Source: Paramicrobacterium sp051513965
GTDB taxonomy: Bacteria; Actinomycetota; Actinomycetes; Actinomycetales; Microbacteriaceae
DNA: 64,000 nucleotides
Direction: 5' to 3'
Assembly: GCF_051513965.1 (NCBI RefSeq)
Contig: NZ_CP195847.1
Coordinates: 3,100,001 to 3,164,000 of the forward strand
The stretch's first letter is position 1, and each line of letters starts with the position of its first letter. Position numbers and translations under genes: made by a program. Shown one piece after another: positions 1-6,885 of the stretch. A model generated the notes under the pieces. It had not been told where the DNA came from and ran no database searches. It saw nothing but the letters and a program-made list of their open reading frames with translations.

Positions 1-1
1 C

Positions 2-151
2 CTCGGTGGACTGGTCACCGGGGCGCTTCTCGGCCTGGTGCTCGTCGCCACTCGTCGGCGCAAGCAGCAGACCCTGCAGAAGCTCGGGATCGCAGGTGTC
101 ATCGTGATCCTTCTCGTGCTGGCCGTGATCGGGACTCGCCTTTACGTGTGA
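2..151 (+). CDS. C-terminal end of rhomboid-family intramembrane serine protease (partial)
   Basis: The window opens inside a + strand reading frame that runs to a TGA at 149-151. It translates as two hydrophobic stretches separated by a basic RRRKQQ loop, starting GGLVTGALLGLVL. That resembles the last catalytic helix of rhomboid proteases, where the active-site His sits just before a GG(L/I)xxG segment; the His would lie off the left edge. In Actinobacteria a rhomboid gene commonly lies a few genes before crgA, which fits this position. Only about 49 residues are visible, so the family call rests on the helix motif plus synteny. Its 3' end overlaps the convergent erm gene by 53 bp. Confidence 0.6.
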   Translation, partial: LGGLVTGALLGLVLVATRRRKQQTLQKLGIAGVIVILLVLAVIGTRLYV

Positions 152-899
152 TGCGCCAAAGTGCGGCCCACTGCTCGGGACTCAGCGACTTCGGCAGGTC
201 ACGTCGGCGAATGGATGCCGCATCGCACGCGCGCTTCGCCGTCGCGGCATCCGTCCGTGCCGCCCTCTGCACAATCGCCGGCATCGTTCCACCGCTCCCC
301 GTGAAGACCGCGCGCACGAAATCGCCGTACGGCTGACGTTCAGTCGCCGGTACGAGTGCGTCGGCTCGGCGCGTGATGCGCAGCAGTCCGCCGTCGACGC
401 TCGGCCGTGGTGAGAACCCCCATGAGGGAACTCTTCCTTCGAGACTGAACTCGAACCAGGGTGCCGCCTGCGCGGTCATCATCGTGCCGCCGCCCACGCC
501 CGCGCGTTTGCGCGCGACCTCCCACTGCGTCAAGACGATGGCGTGCTGCCAGCCGTGGCGGCTGAGGATGCGTCGCAGGATGGGCGTCGTGAGGTGGAAC
601 GGCAGGTTGCCGACGAGGACGGGTGATTCAAGAGGATGCCGCATGGCGTCCGCGTGCAGCACACGGACGTGCGGCAGGGATCGCTGCAGGTGTTTCACCC
701 GGTGCTCGTCGATGTCGATCGCCGTCACGGCTCGCTGGAGGGTGGCGAGCCTGCGCGTGAGCGCGCCGTCACCGGCGCCGATCTCCAGGATCGGGCCGCG
801 AGTTCGCGCGACGAGGTCAATGATGCGGGTGAGAGTGGGTTTGTGAGTGAGAAAGTTCTGGCCGAGTTCGTGTCGGCCGCCGAATGCGGATCGGGCCAT
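99..899 (-). CDS. erm: Erm-type 23S rRNA (adenine-N6) methyltransferase
   Basis: The 266-residue product is an Erm/KsgA-type SAM-dependent rRNA methyltransferase. It has GQNFL (residues 13-17), a SAM-binding LEIGAGDG loop (about 38-45), the acidic strand end IDIDE (61-65) and the catalytic NLPF box (98-101). The central QWEVARKRAGVGGG and PRPSVDGG segments match the actinobacterial Erm(X)/Erm(E)-like branch rather than the housekeeping dimethylase KsgA. Erm enzymes methylate A2058 of 23S rRNA and give macrolide-lincosamide-streptogramin B resistance. Start ATG 899 follows a GGAG eight bases upstream. It sits between rhomboid and crgA, so it looks like an intrinsic chromosomal gene without adjacent mobile DNA. 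No clear leader-peptide attenuator was seen. Inducibility is unknown. Confidence 0.85.
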   Translation of the reverse strand: MARSAFGGRHELGQNFLTHKPTLTRIIDLVARTRGPILEIGAGDGALTRRLATLQRAVTAIDIDEHRVKHLQRSLPHVRVLHADAMRHPLESPVLVGNLPFHLTTPILRRILSRHGWQHAIVLTQWEVARKRAGVGGGTMMTAQAAPWFEFSLEGRVPSWGFSPRPSVDGGLLRITRRADALVPATERQPYGDFVRAVFTGSGGTMPAIVQRAARTDAATAKRACDAASIRRRDLPKSLSPEQWAALWRITRKGESRSRPAREGSR

Positions 900-1158
900 G
901 ATTGTGCTCCGTCATTGAGAGGGGAGCACCGCTGAGGTCGTGTCTGAGGGTATGCGATGTCAATCACGTCGACAGTGCGACGAAGAGACGGCAGGCTGAC
1001 GCCTCAGGGTGCTGTGGACATCCCTGAGTGACGGCGCGCAGTTACGCGCTGATGCGGACGCGCCGTCAGGAGCGGCGGTCGCGATAGACGAAAGTGCGCT
1101 CCATCATGAGCGCACGGCACAATGTACCCACGGTCGAAGATGCTAACACGCGGGCTCG

Positions 1159-1336
1159 TTCTCCACATCCTCTCCACAGTGCGTCCACACGTGGGAACTC
1201 GTTTCACACACATTCCCCACAAGCCGTCCCCAGAGTTATCCACAGGCTTGTCCACACTGTGGAGAATTACATGTGTGTAACTCCCCGCAACCGTTCCAGG
1301 GAGTTACTCACAGGAGTTATTAACAGGTGTGGATAA
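1159..1336. promoter_or_regulatory. Cluster of DnaA-box-like 9-mers
   Basis: This 178-bp intergenic stretch is packed with sequences related to the DnaA box TTATCCACA. Perfect copies lie at 1236-1244 (+) and 1328-1336 (-). TTGTCCACA, the form favoured in high-GC actinobacteria, lies at 1248-1256. One-mismatch TTCTCCACA copies lie at 1159-1167 (+) and 1258-1266 (-). Two-mismatch copies include 1213-1221, 1304-1312 and 1317-1325. The stretch around 1262-1340 is AT-richer than its surroundings. Such clustering is typical of oriC or of DnaA-titrating loci. It lies outside the usual dnaA-dnaN interval, though in a region known to be origin-proximal. Function is inferred. Confidence 0.7.
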
Positions 1337-1459
1337 CTACACGGATGTAATTCGCGCTGCACTCGCCTGTGTTTACGCCGATCTCGGGCTCTTCGCACTG
1401 CCCGTTTCCTCAGACCGGCGGCGTACGCTGGAGGAACGACGACGAGAGGATGCACATCA

Positions 1460-2287
1460 ATGCCCACCCGTGAACGCATACGTCACGATCTTGCTGTCCG
1501 TCGCACGACTGTGGAAAGAGTCTCATGGCTCACCGACACCATGGTTCGCGTCACCGTCCTCGGTGAGAGCCTTCGCGGATTCTCTGCGCCCGGACCCAAC
1601 GATCACGTCAAGCTCTTCTTCCCTGACCCTGAGTCCGGCGTCCTGACCACCCCAGAGATCACCGCGGAGGGGCTCAAGCGTCCCACCGACGGTCTGATCC
1701 TTTCGCGCGACTTCACTCCGCTGAACTTCCGTGAGAACGGCTCGAACGGACTCCCTGAGCTCGACATCGACTTCGTGATCCACGGAGACGACGCTCCCGC
1801 AACCTCCTTCGCATCGCACGCTCACGCGGGCCAGGAGCTCGGCATCGCGGGTCCGCGCGGTTCGAAGCTCGTGCCGGAGGGTATCTCACGAGCCGTGCTC
1901 ATCGCAGATGAGACCGCACTGCCGGCATATACGCGTTGGCTTCGCCTGCTGCCGCCCGAGGTGAAGGTCACCCCCATCGTGCAGATTCAGGACGACGAGA
2001 CCGAGGACTACCTCACCGACGAGCACCGCTCTCGCGGCACACTCGAGGTGCTGTATCGCGAAGACGGTCCCGGTCAGCTGATCGAGGCGGTGCGCTCCCT
2101 CGGCAGCATCGAGGACGACACGTACGTCTGGGCCGCAGGCGAAGCGAATGAGCTCGTCGAGGTGCGCCGTCACTTCCGACGAGACCTTGGCCTCTCGAAG
2201 GATCAGGTCGAGGTCGAGGGCTACTGGAAGCGCGGCATCGTCAACCTCGATCATCACGCACCGCTGGACCCCAGCGACCCAGACTGA
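1460..2287 (+). CDS. Siderophore-interacting protein (FAD-dependent ferric-siderophore reductase)
   Basis: The 275-residue protein belongs to the SIP/ViuB family, cytoplasmic flavoproteins that release iron by reducing ferric siderophores with NAD(P)H. Visible features are an N-terminal beta-barrel with the FAD-binding box SRDFTPLNF (a variant of RxYT), the HGDDAPATSFA and AGQELGIAGPRGS segments typical of the family, the NAD(P)H-side DETALPA motif, and the C-terminal WAAGEANEL and EGYWKRG signatures. Start ATG 1460 is preceded by GAGAGGA. It overlaps the downstream flavin-reductase gene by one base (TGATG), so the two are co-transcribed and probably coupled. A second, more divergent SIP gene lies at 55393. 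Confidence 0.88.
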   Translation: MPTRERIRHDLAVRRTTVERVSWLTDTMVRVTVLGESLRGFSAPGPNDHVKLFFPDPESGVLTTPEITAEGLKRPTDGLILSRDFTPLNFRENGSNGLPELDIDFVIHGDDAPATSFASHAHAGQELGIAGPRGSKLVPEGISRAVLIADETALPAYTRWLRLLPPEVKVTPIVQIQDDETEDYLTDEHRSRGTLEVLYREDGPGQLIEAVRSLGSIEDDTYVWAAGEANELVEVRRHFRRDLGLSKDQVEVEGYWKRGIVNLDHHAPLDPSDPD

Positions 2288-2817
2288 TGTCGCACGACAT
2301 CATGCTCGTCGACGCAGCGGACCTCGAACGGTCTGTGCGCGATCGCTACCGGCTGCTCAGCGCACGAGCCGCGAAGGGCGTCGCCATCGTGTCTGCTCGT
2401 ATCGGTCGTTACGACCACGCGACGACGGTCACTGACTATCTCTCGGTGTCGTACGACCCGCCGACGATGCTCGTCAGCCTCTACGGGCTGTCACGAACGA
2501 CCGAGGCGGTCGAGGAGGCTGGTCGGTGGGCGCTGAGCCTGCTGGCCAGCGATCAGCGCGTCATCGCCGAGCAGCTCGGTGAACTCGGCGCTCCGCTGAG
2601 AGGCCTCCTCGACCGCATCCCGCACTGGCGGCGTGAGCCGGGTGGTCCCGCGATCATCGAGGGCGGCGTCGCCTGGTTCGAGTGCCGCACAGTTGACGTG
2701 CACACGGCGGCGACCCACCAGCTCGTCATCGGTGAGGTCGTCGCAATGGGCAGATCAGAGAGCCACACGGCGCGTCCGCTAGTCTATGACCGGTCCGAGT
2801 TCACGACCACGGTCTAG
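2287..2817 (+). CDS. Flavin reductase family (split-barrel FMN-binding) protein
   Basis: The 176-residue product looks like a flavin reductase-like split-barrel protein. The signature features are ARAAKGVAIVSARIG near the N-terminus, TVTDYLSVSYDPPTMLVSL (a TxxxFxSxSxxPP-like flavin-binding region) and C-terminal HQLVIGEVVAMG followed by PLVYDRSEF. Such enzymes reduce FMN or FAD with NAD(P)H for partner oxygenases or reductases. The start overlaps the SIP stop codon by one base, so it probably supplies reduced flavin in the same iron-acquisition step; that link is inferred. The transcript is followed closely by a strong hairpin. Confidence 0.75.
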   Translation: MSHDIMLVDAADLERSVRDRYRLLSARAAKGVAIVSARIGRYDHATTVTDYLSVSYDPPTMLVSLYGLSRTTEAVEEAGRWALSLLASDQRVIAEQLGELGAPLRGLLDRIPHWRREPGGPAIIEGGVAWFECRTVDVHTAATHQLVIGEVVAMGRSESHTARPLVYDRSEFTTTV

Positions 2818-2832
2818 AACGTCGTCAATCAA

Positions 2833-2861
2833 AAGACGCCTCCGCAGCGCGGAGGCGTCTT
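2833..2861. terminator. Bidirectional rho-independent-type hairpin
   Basis: A perfect 12-bp stem (AAGACGCCTCCG / CGGAGGCGTCTT) with a 5-nt loop lies between the convergent flavin-reductase and crgA genes. It starts with A residues and ends in TTC, so it can terminate from either side. Confidence 0.85.
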
Positions 2862-2877
2862 CGATGTCTGTGGGCGG

Positions 2878-3132
2878 CTATCGCCAGCGCGTCGTCATCA
2901 GGAAGCCGATGAACGCGATACCGAAGCCGACGAGGATGTTCCACGAGCCGAGCGCGGCCACCGGGAGAAGCCCCTGAGAGAGGTAGAAGACGATGATCCA
3001 CGCCAGTCCGATCAGCATGAAGCCGAACATGACGGGCTTGAACCACACCGGGTTCGGTGCGTCTTCACCGCTGCGTTGGGCCTGCTGCTGCTGGGCGCGC
3101 GCAGCATTCGCCTTGTTCTTCGTGCGTGCCAT
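2878..3132 (-). CDS. crgA: Cell division protein CrgA
   Basis: This 84-residue product starts MARTKNKANAAR, a basic Gln-rich cytoplasmic tail, followed by NPVWFKPVMFGFMLIGLAWIIVFYLS and a second hydrophobic segment ending in MTTRWR. Two transmembrane helices with PNP(V)W before the first are characteristic of CrgA, which helps recruit divisome and peptidoglycan synthases in Actinobacteria. I chose ATG 3132 over the ATG at 3141 because a TAGAAT box lies 7 nt upstream (leaderless promoter) and overlaps the upstream ATG, and because the family usually begins MA(R/K)xK. It is divergent from the sortase gene. Confidence 0.9.
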   Translation of the reverse strand: MARTKNKANAARAQQQQAQRSGEDAPNPVWFKPVMFGFMLIGLAWIIVFYLSQGLLPVAALGSWNILVGFGIAFIGFLMTTRWR

Positions 3133-3139
3133 GCCAGCC

Positions 3140-3166
3140 ATTCTATATGGAGAACCTCAGTAGAAT
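3140..3166. promoter_or_regulatory. Divergent leaderless promoters for crgA and sortase
   Basis: Two TAGAAT -10 boxes point outward: 3140-3145 on the - strand, 7 nt from the crgA ATG, and 3161-3166 on the + strand, 7 nt from the sortase ATG. No Shine-Dalgarno fits either start, so both transcripts probably begin at or near the start codon. Confidence 0.65.
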
Positions 3167-3173
3167 CAGCCTC

Positions 3174-3977
3174 ATGGCGATTGGCGGGGTGGATGCCGCA
3201 CCACGAAGCCGTGCGGAACGACGACGTACGGCTTCTCGGAGACCCGCAAAACGAGCGCCGCGCGTCACCGTTGTGGGTGTCTTCGGCGAGCTTCTCATCA
3301 CCGCGGGCGTTCTGATTCTGCTCTTCCTGTTTTGGCAGCTGTGGCTGAACGACATCATCGTCCGTGCCGAGCAGAACGAGATCGCGCACGACCGCGCTCA
3401 GAGTTGGATCTCCGAGGCCCCGGCCGCTCCAGAGCCGGTGGAGGGCGAGGACGGCTCGACGTTCTACCCGCCCGTCATCGGTGAGCCCGCGGCCGACACG
3501 GAGATCTTCGGCGTGATGTTCATTCCTCGCTTCGGTGCAGATTATGCGGCGGATGTGGCGGGCGGCGTCACGCGCTCGGGCACCCTGGACCCCATCGGGC
3601 TCGGTCACTACCTCAACACGCAGCAGCCGGGTGAGCCGGGCAACTTCGCTCTCGCCGGGCACCGCACTACGTACGGCAAGCCGCTCAATCAGATCGCGGA
3701 GCTCCGGGTCGGCGACGCGATCGTGCTGCAGACGAAGGACGGCTGGTACACGTACCGCTTCCGCACCCTCGAGTACGTCACTCCACAGCAGGTCGACGTG
3801 CTGAACCCGGTGCCGCAGCAGGACTCTGCGGAGGTCACAGACAGCTTCATCACGCTGACCGCGTGCAGCCCGATGTTCTCGGCCGCGGAGCGCATCGTGG
3901 CGTACGGCACATTCGAATCGTTCACCCCGACGGCGGTCGGCCCACCGGCATCCGTCACCGAAGACGTGGAGGGCTGA
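3174..3977 (+). CDS. Class E sortase
   Basis: The 267-residue protein has a basic N-terminal tail, one membrane anchor (about residues 32-54) and an extracytoplasmic sortase domain. The catalytic triad is visible as AGHRTT (His163), TLTACSP (Cys231) and AERIVAYG (Arg240). Class E sortases of Actinobacteria anchor proteins with LAXTG-type sorting signals to the wall; no substrate gene is in this window. The usual TLTTC is TLTAC here, a conservative change. ATG 3174 was chosen because a TAGAAT box lies 7 nt upstream; a longer frame upstream runs antisense to crgA and has no matching features. The gene sits in its usual place between crgA and trpG/pabA. Confidence 0.88.
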   Translation: MAIGGVDAAPRSRAERRRTASRRPAKRAPRVTVVGVFGELLITAGVLILLFLFWQLWLNDIIVRAEQNEIAHDRAQSWISEAPAAPEPVEGEDGSTFYPPVIGEPAADTEIFGVMFIPRFGADYAADVAGGVTRSGTLDPIGLGHYLNTQQPGEPGNFALAGHRTTYGKPLNQIAELRVGDAIVLQTKDGWYTYRFRTLEYVTPQQVDVLNPVPQQDSAEVTDSFITLTACSPMFSAAERIVAYGTFESFTPTAVGPPASVTEDVEG

Positions 3978-3979
3978 CA

Positions 3980-4138
3980 GTGTACGGAGCACTTTGGCGC
4001 GCACTGCCCGGGCCGGTCTGGGTTCGCCTGCTCATCGTGGTCGCGCTGCTTGCGGTGGCGCTGTGGGCGCTGTTCACCTACGTCTTCCCTTGGGTGCAGA
4101 CCCTCATTCCGGTGCCCGACGCCACCATCGACGAATAG
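3980..4138 (+). CDS. Small single-pass membrane protein
   Basis: A GTG start three bases after the sortase stop opens a 52-codon frame. It encodes a short N-terminus, one long hydrophobic helix (LLIVVALLAVALWALFTYVF) and a polar tail ending DATIDE. The tight spacing says it is co-transcribed with the sortase. Small membrane proteins at this spot, upstream of trpG/pabA, occur in related actinobacteria, but I do not know a defined function. It may assist sortase or divisome assembly; that is only inference. Confidence 0.65.
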   Translation: MYGALWRALPGPVWVRLLIVVALLAVALWALFTYVFPWVQTLIPVPDATIDE

Positions 4139-4141
4139 AAT
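4136..4141 (+). promoter_or_regulatory. Leaderless -10 box for trpG/pabA
   Basis: TAGAAT lies 6 nt before ATG 4148 and overlaps the stop codon of the small membrane protein. There is no Shine-Dalgarno in between, which suggests a leaderless transcript. Confidence 0.6.
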
Positions 4142-4147
4142 CAGGGC

Positions 4148-4813
4148 ATGACCCGCGTTCTCGTCATCGACAACTACGACAGCTTCGTCTACACGCTCGC
4201 CGGCTATCTTCAGCAGATCGGCGCCGAGGTCGATGTTGTGCGCAACGATGCCATCGAGGTGAAGGATGCCGCGGCACGCGCCGCCGAGTACGATGGCGTG
4301 CTGCTCTCGCCGGGCCCCGGTAAGCCCAGCGACGCCGGGGTCTCGATTCCCCTCGTGCAAGCCGCTATCGACTCCGGGCAGCCGCTCCTCGGCGTCTGTC
4401 TCGGCCACCAGGCGATCGCGGAGGCGCTGGGCGGTGTGGTGACGACCGCTGAGGAACTCATGCACGGCAAGACGTCTCTCGTCTCACACGACGACAGCGA
4501 TTTCTACCGCGGGGTTCCGCAGCCCTTCACTGCAACGCGCTACCACTCACTTGCGGTCGTGAACGGCACCGTACCCGATGAACTCGAGGTCACGAGCCGC
4601 ACTGAGGGTGGCGTCATCATGGGGCTGCGACACCGCACGGCGGCCGTCTTCGGCGTCCAGTTCCACCCGGAGAGCGTGCTCACCGAGGGTGGCTACCAGA
4701 TGCTCGGCAACTGGTTGGAGCTCGTCGGACTGTCGGGCGCCGCCGAGACGGCATCCCACCTTCACCCGCTTGTCACAACGGATGCCGCGGAGAAGCCGGT
4801 CGCATTCGCCTGA
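4148..4813 (+). CDS. pabA: Class I glutamine amidotransferase, aminodeoxychorismate/anthranilate synthase component II
   Basis: The 221-residue glutaminase subunit passes ammonia from glutamine to chorismate for p-aminobenzoate or anthranilate synthesis. It has the N-terminal VIDNYDSF motif, the oxyanion loop LLSPGPGKP, the nucleophile in LGVCLGHQ (Cys84) and the His173/Glu175 pair in QFHPES. In Actinobacteria the copy beside pknB is usually a lone amphibolic subunit annotated trpG or pabA, so the symbol is by position. It is convergent with pknB and separated from it by about 60 bp. Confidence 0.85.
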   Translation: MTRVLVIDNYDSFVYTLAGYLQQIGAEVDVVRNDAIEVKDAAARAAEYDGVLLSPGPGKPSDAGVSIPLVQAAIDSGQPLLGVCLGHQAIAEALGGVVTTAEELMHGKTSLVSHDDSDFYRGVPQPFTATRYHSLAVVNGTVPDELEVTSRTEGGVIMGLRHRTAAVFGVQFHPESVLTEGGYQMLGNWLELVGLSGAAETASHLHPLVTTDAAEKPVAFA

Positions 4814-4872
4814 CGCTCTCACACCGTCCGAACTCACACGGCCCGGCCTGTGGCGGCTGGGGTGCAGCTCGG

Positions 4873-6702
4873 TCAGCTGTTCTCGCGTCCGGGGGTCTGC
4901 TGACCGGCGTCGTGGCGCCTATCTGAACTCTGACCCCAACCGGAGTCCTCTCCTTGACTCTGCTCGCCACCGTCGTCACCGCCACCGCTCTCTCCGGAGC
5001 AGTACGTCAGCTCGACAGTGGAGTGCTGAGGTACATCGCCTGGTCCCGCTGACTGCGCAGTGACCGTCTGCGAGCCGTCGGCCGGACACGAGGCATCCGG
5101 TGACTCGACCACCGTCAGCCCGAGCGAGTCGCCCTCGAGCTTCTGCTTGGCAGTCTCGAACGGATCACCGGTCACGTCGGGAACGGTCACCATGCCGGAG
5201 GAGACCACGACGTCGACGGTGGAGCCCTTCGCGACCTCCTTGCCGATCTCGGGCGAGGTCTCGAGAACGGCGTCTTCAGGAACCGACGGCGAGTTGCCGC
5301 TGCTGATCGAGCCCACCTCGAGTCCGGCATCCTCCAACGTCGCCTTGGCTTCATCGAGTGACATGTTTGCGACGTCGGGCACCGTGGACATCTCGGCGCC
5401 CGTCGACACGTAGACCTTGACCTGCGTGTTGGGGGCGACGCGCGTGCCCTCCTCGGGGTCGACCTTGATGACCTCGCCCTTCGGCACGTCAGCGTTTGAC
5501 TCCTCGAATTTCGTCGGCAGGAGGTCGAGGTCGGTGAGGGCCTTCTCAGCGCTCTCCCACGTCGTTCCGGTGAGTGTCGGAATGGTTCGGGATGCCGAGG
5601 GGACCGGCGATGTCTTCGGCAGCGTGACCACCCACCACAGAACCGCGAGCATGATGACGGCCACAACCGTCACTCCCGCCCAGATCCAGACGACCGGCGG
5701 GCGGCGCTGCGTGCGCGTCACGGTGTCGTCATTCGTGAGTTGGCGCAGCGCCTGCTCTGTCGTGTTGACGGGCTCCGGTGCGGTGCCGAACAGGCTCGTG
5801 GCGATGTCGTCTTCGCTCTTGGTGAGCGCGACGGTGTCGGCCGGAATGTGACCGGCCTCCGCCATGCTCAGGGCTTCGCCGAACTCGTTCGCGCTTTGAT
5901 AGCGCTGAAAACGGTCCTTCGCGAGCCCGGTGAGCACGACCTTGTCGATCGCGGGCGAGACCTTGGGGTTGATGGTCGACGGCTTCACGGGCGTCTCGCT
6001 CACGTGCTGGTACGCCACCGAGACAGCGGTGTCTCCCTGGAACGGAGGGCGTCCGGTGAGCATCTCGAACAGCACGACGCTCGTCGAGTAGATGTCGGTG
6101 CGCGCGTCGACAGTCTCGCCCTTCGCCTGCTCCGGCGAGAAGTAGGAGGCGGTACCGAGAATCGCTGTGGTCTGCGCGACGGTCGACGAAGTGTCGCTCA
6201 CGGCTCGAGCGATGCCGAAGTCCATGACCTTGACCTTGCCCTCGGGCGTGATCATGACGTTGCCCGGTTTGATGTCGCGGTGGACGACACCCGCACGGTG
6301 CGAGTACTCGAGGGCAGTGAGTATGTCTCGGGTGATGCGCACGGCCTCGTCGACGTCGAGGGGCCCCTGCGCGATGAGGTCTTTGAGCTGCTGACCCTGC
6401 ACGTATTCCATGACGATGAAGGGTTCGCGCACGATCTCGCCGTTGCTGTGGCGAATGGACTCCTCGCCGGCGTCGTAGACGCGGACGATGGTGGAGTGCG
6501 ACATTCGCGAGGCCGCCTGGGCCTCTTGGCGGAAGCGGGTGCGGAACGCGGGATCGGTCGCGAGCTCGGATTTCAGGATCTTGATGGCAACAGTGCGCCC
6601 GAGCTTGGTGTCTCGTCCCTTATAGACGACCGCCATGCCCCCGCGGCCGATAACGGAACCGACGCGGTATCTCCCGGCCAGCACCCGCTCTTCGTCAACC
6701 AC
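4873..6702 (-). CDS. pknB: Ser/Thr protein kinase PknB with PASTA domains
   Basis: The 609-residue membrane kinase senses muropeptides or lipid II and phosphorylates wall-synthesis and division proteins. The N-terminal kinase domain has the glycine loop GRGGMA (about 19-24), VAIK (Lys41), HRDIKPGN (141-148) and DFG (161-163), followed by a juxtamembrane linker and one transmembrane helix near residue 345. The extracytoplasmic part shows three to four PASTA-like repeats, each with a VPDV- or IPTLTG-type start. The C-terminus is an acidic, Gly/Ser-rich tail. The start is GTG 6702. The gene follows pknA with a 180-bp gap that may hold its own promoter, unlike the overlaps further upstream in the operon. 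Confidence 0.93.
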   Translation of the reverse strand: MVDEERVLAGRYRVGSVIGRGGMAVVYKGRDTKLGRTVAIKILKSELATDPAFRTRFRQEAQAASRMSHSTIVRVYDAGEESIRHSNGEIVREPFIVMEYVQGQQLKDLIAQGPLDVDEAVRITRDILTALEYSHRAGVVHRDIKPGNVMITPEGKVKVMDFGIARAVSDTSSTVAQTTAILGTASYFSPEQAKGETVDARTDIYSTSVVLFEMLTGRPPFQGDTAVSVAYQHVSETPVKPSTINPKVSPAIDKVVLTGLAKDRFQRYQSANEFGEALSMAEAGHIPADTVALTKSEDDIATSLFGTAPEPVNTTEQALRQLTNDDTVTRTQRRPPVVWIWAGVTVVAVIMLAVLWWVVTLPKTSPVPSASRTIPTLTGTTWESAEKALTDLDLLPTKFEESNADVPKGEVIKVDPEEGTRVAPNTQVKVYVSTGAEMSTVPDVANMSLDEAKATLEDAGLEVGSISSGNSPSVPEDAVLETSPEIGKEVAKGSTVDVVVSSGMVTVPDVTGDPFETAKQKLEGDSLGLTVVESPDASCPADGSQTVTAQSAGPGDVPQHSTVELTYCSGESGGGDDGGEQSQGEDSGWGQSSDRRHDAGQQTPGRENS

Positions 6703-6865
6703 CCATTAACTCCGTATCGCTCGCACCCACCCCTCGCGGGTCTTCGAACGCGTATAGCTTATCTGGCGGATGCTGGACACTCGCCTGAATCTGCACCGCG
6801 CTGAAGAATCCTCAGCGTTCCGTTACGTACACATGACATCTGGCGCCCAAAAACGTCGTCGTGGC

Positions 6866-6885
6866 CTGAAATCGCCTGATTTCAG
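6866..6885. terminator. Short hairpin at the end of pknA
   Basis: CTGAAATC / GATTTCAG form an 8-bp stem with a GCCT loop that overlaps the pknA stop codon. No T-tract follows on the - strand, so it may act as a weak attenuator between pknA and pknB rather than a full terminator. Confidence 0.35.

Noticed and set aside
1159..1336. Calling the DnaA-box cluster the chromosome origin oriC
   Set aside because: dnaA and dnaN are not in the window, and in Actinobacteria oriC normally lies between them. The evidence supports DnaA binding but not origin identity.
3057..3173. An upstream start for the sortase at 3057
   Set aside because: The extra 39 residues are antisense to crgA and unlike sortases. 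ATG 3174 has a -10 box at the leaderless distance.
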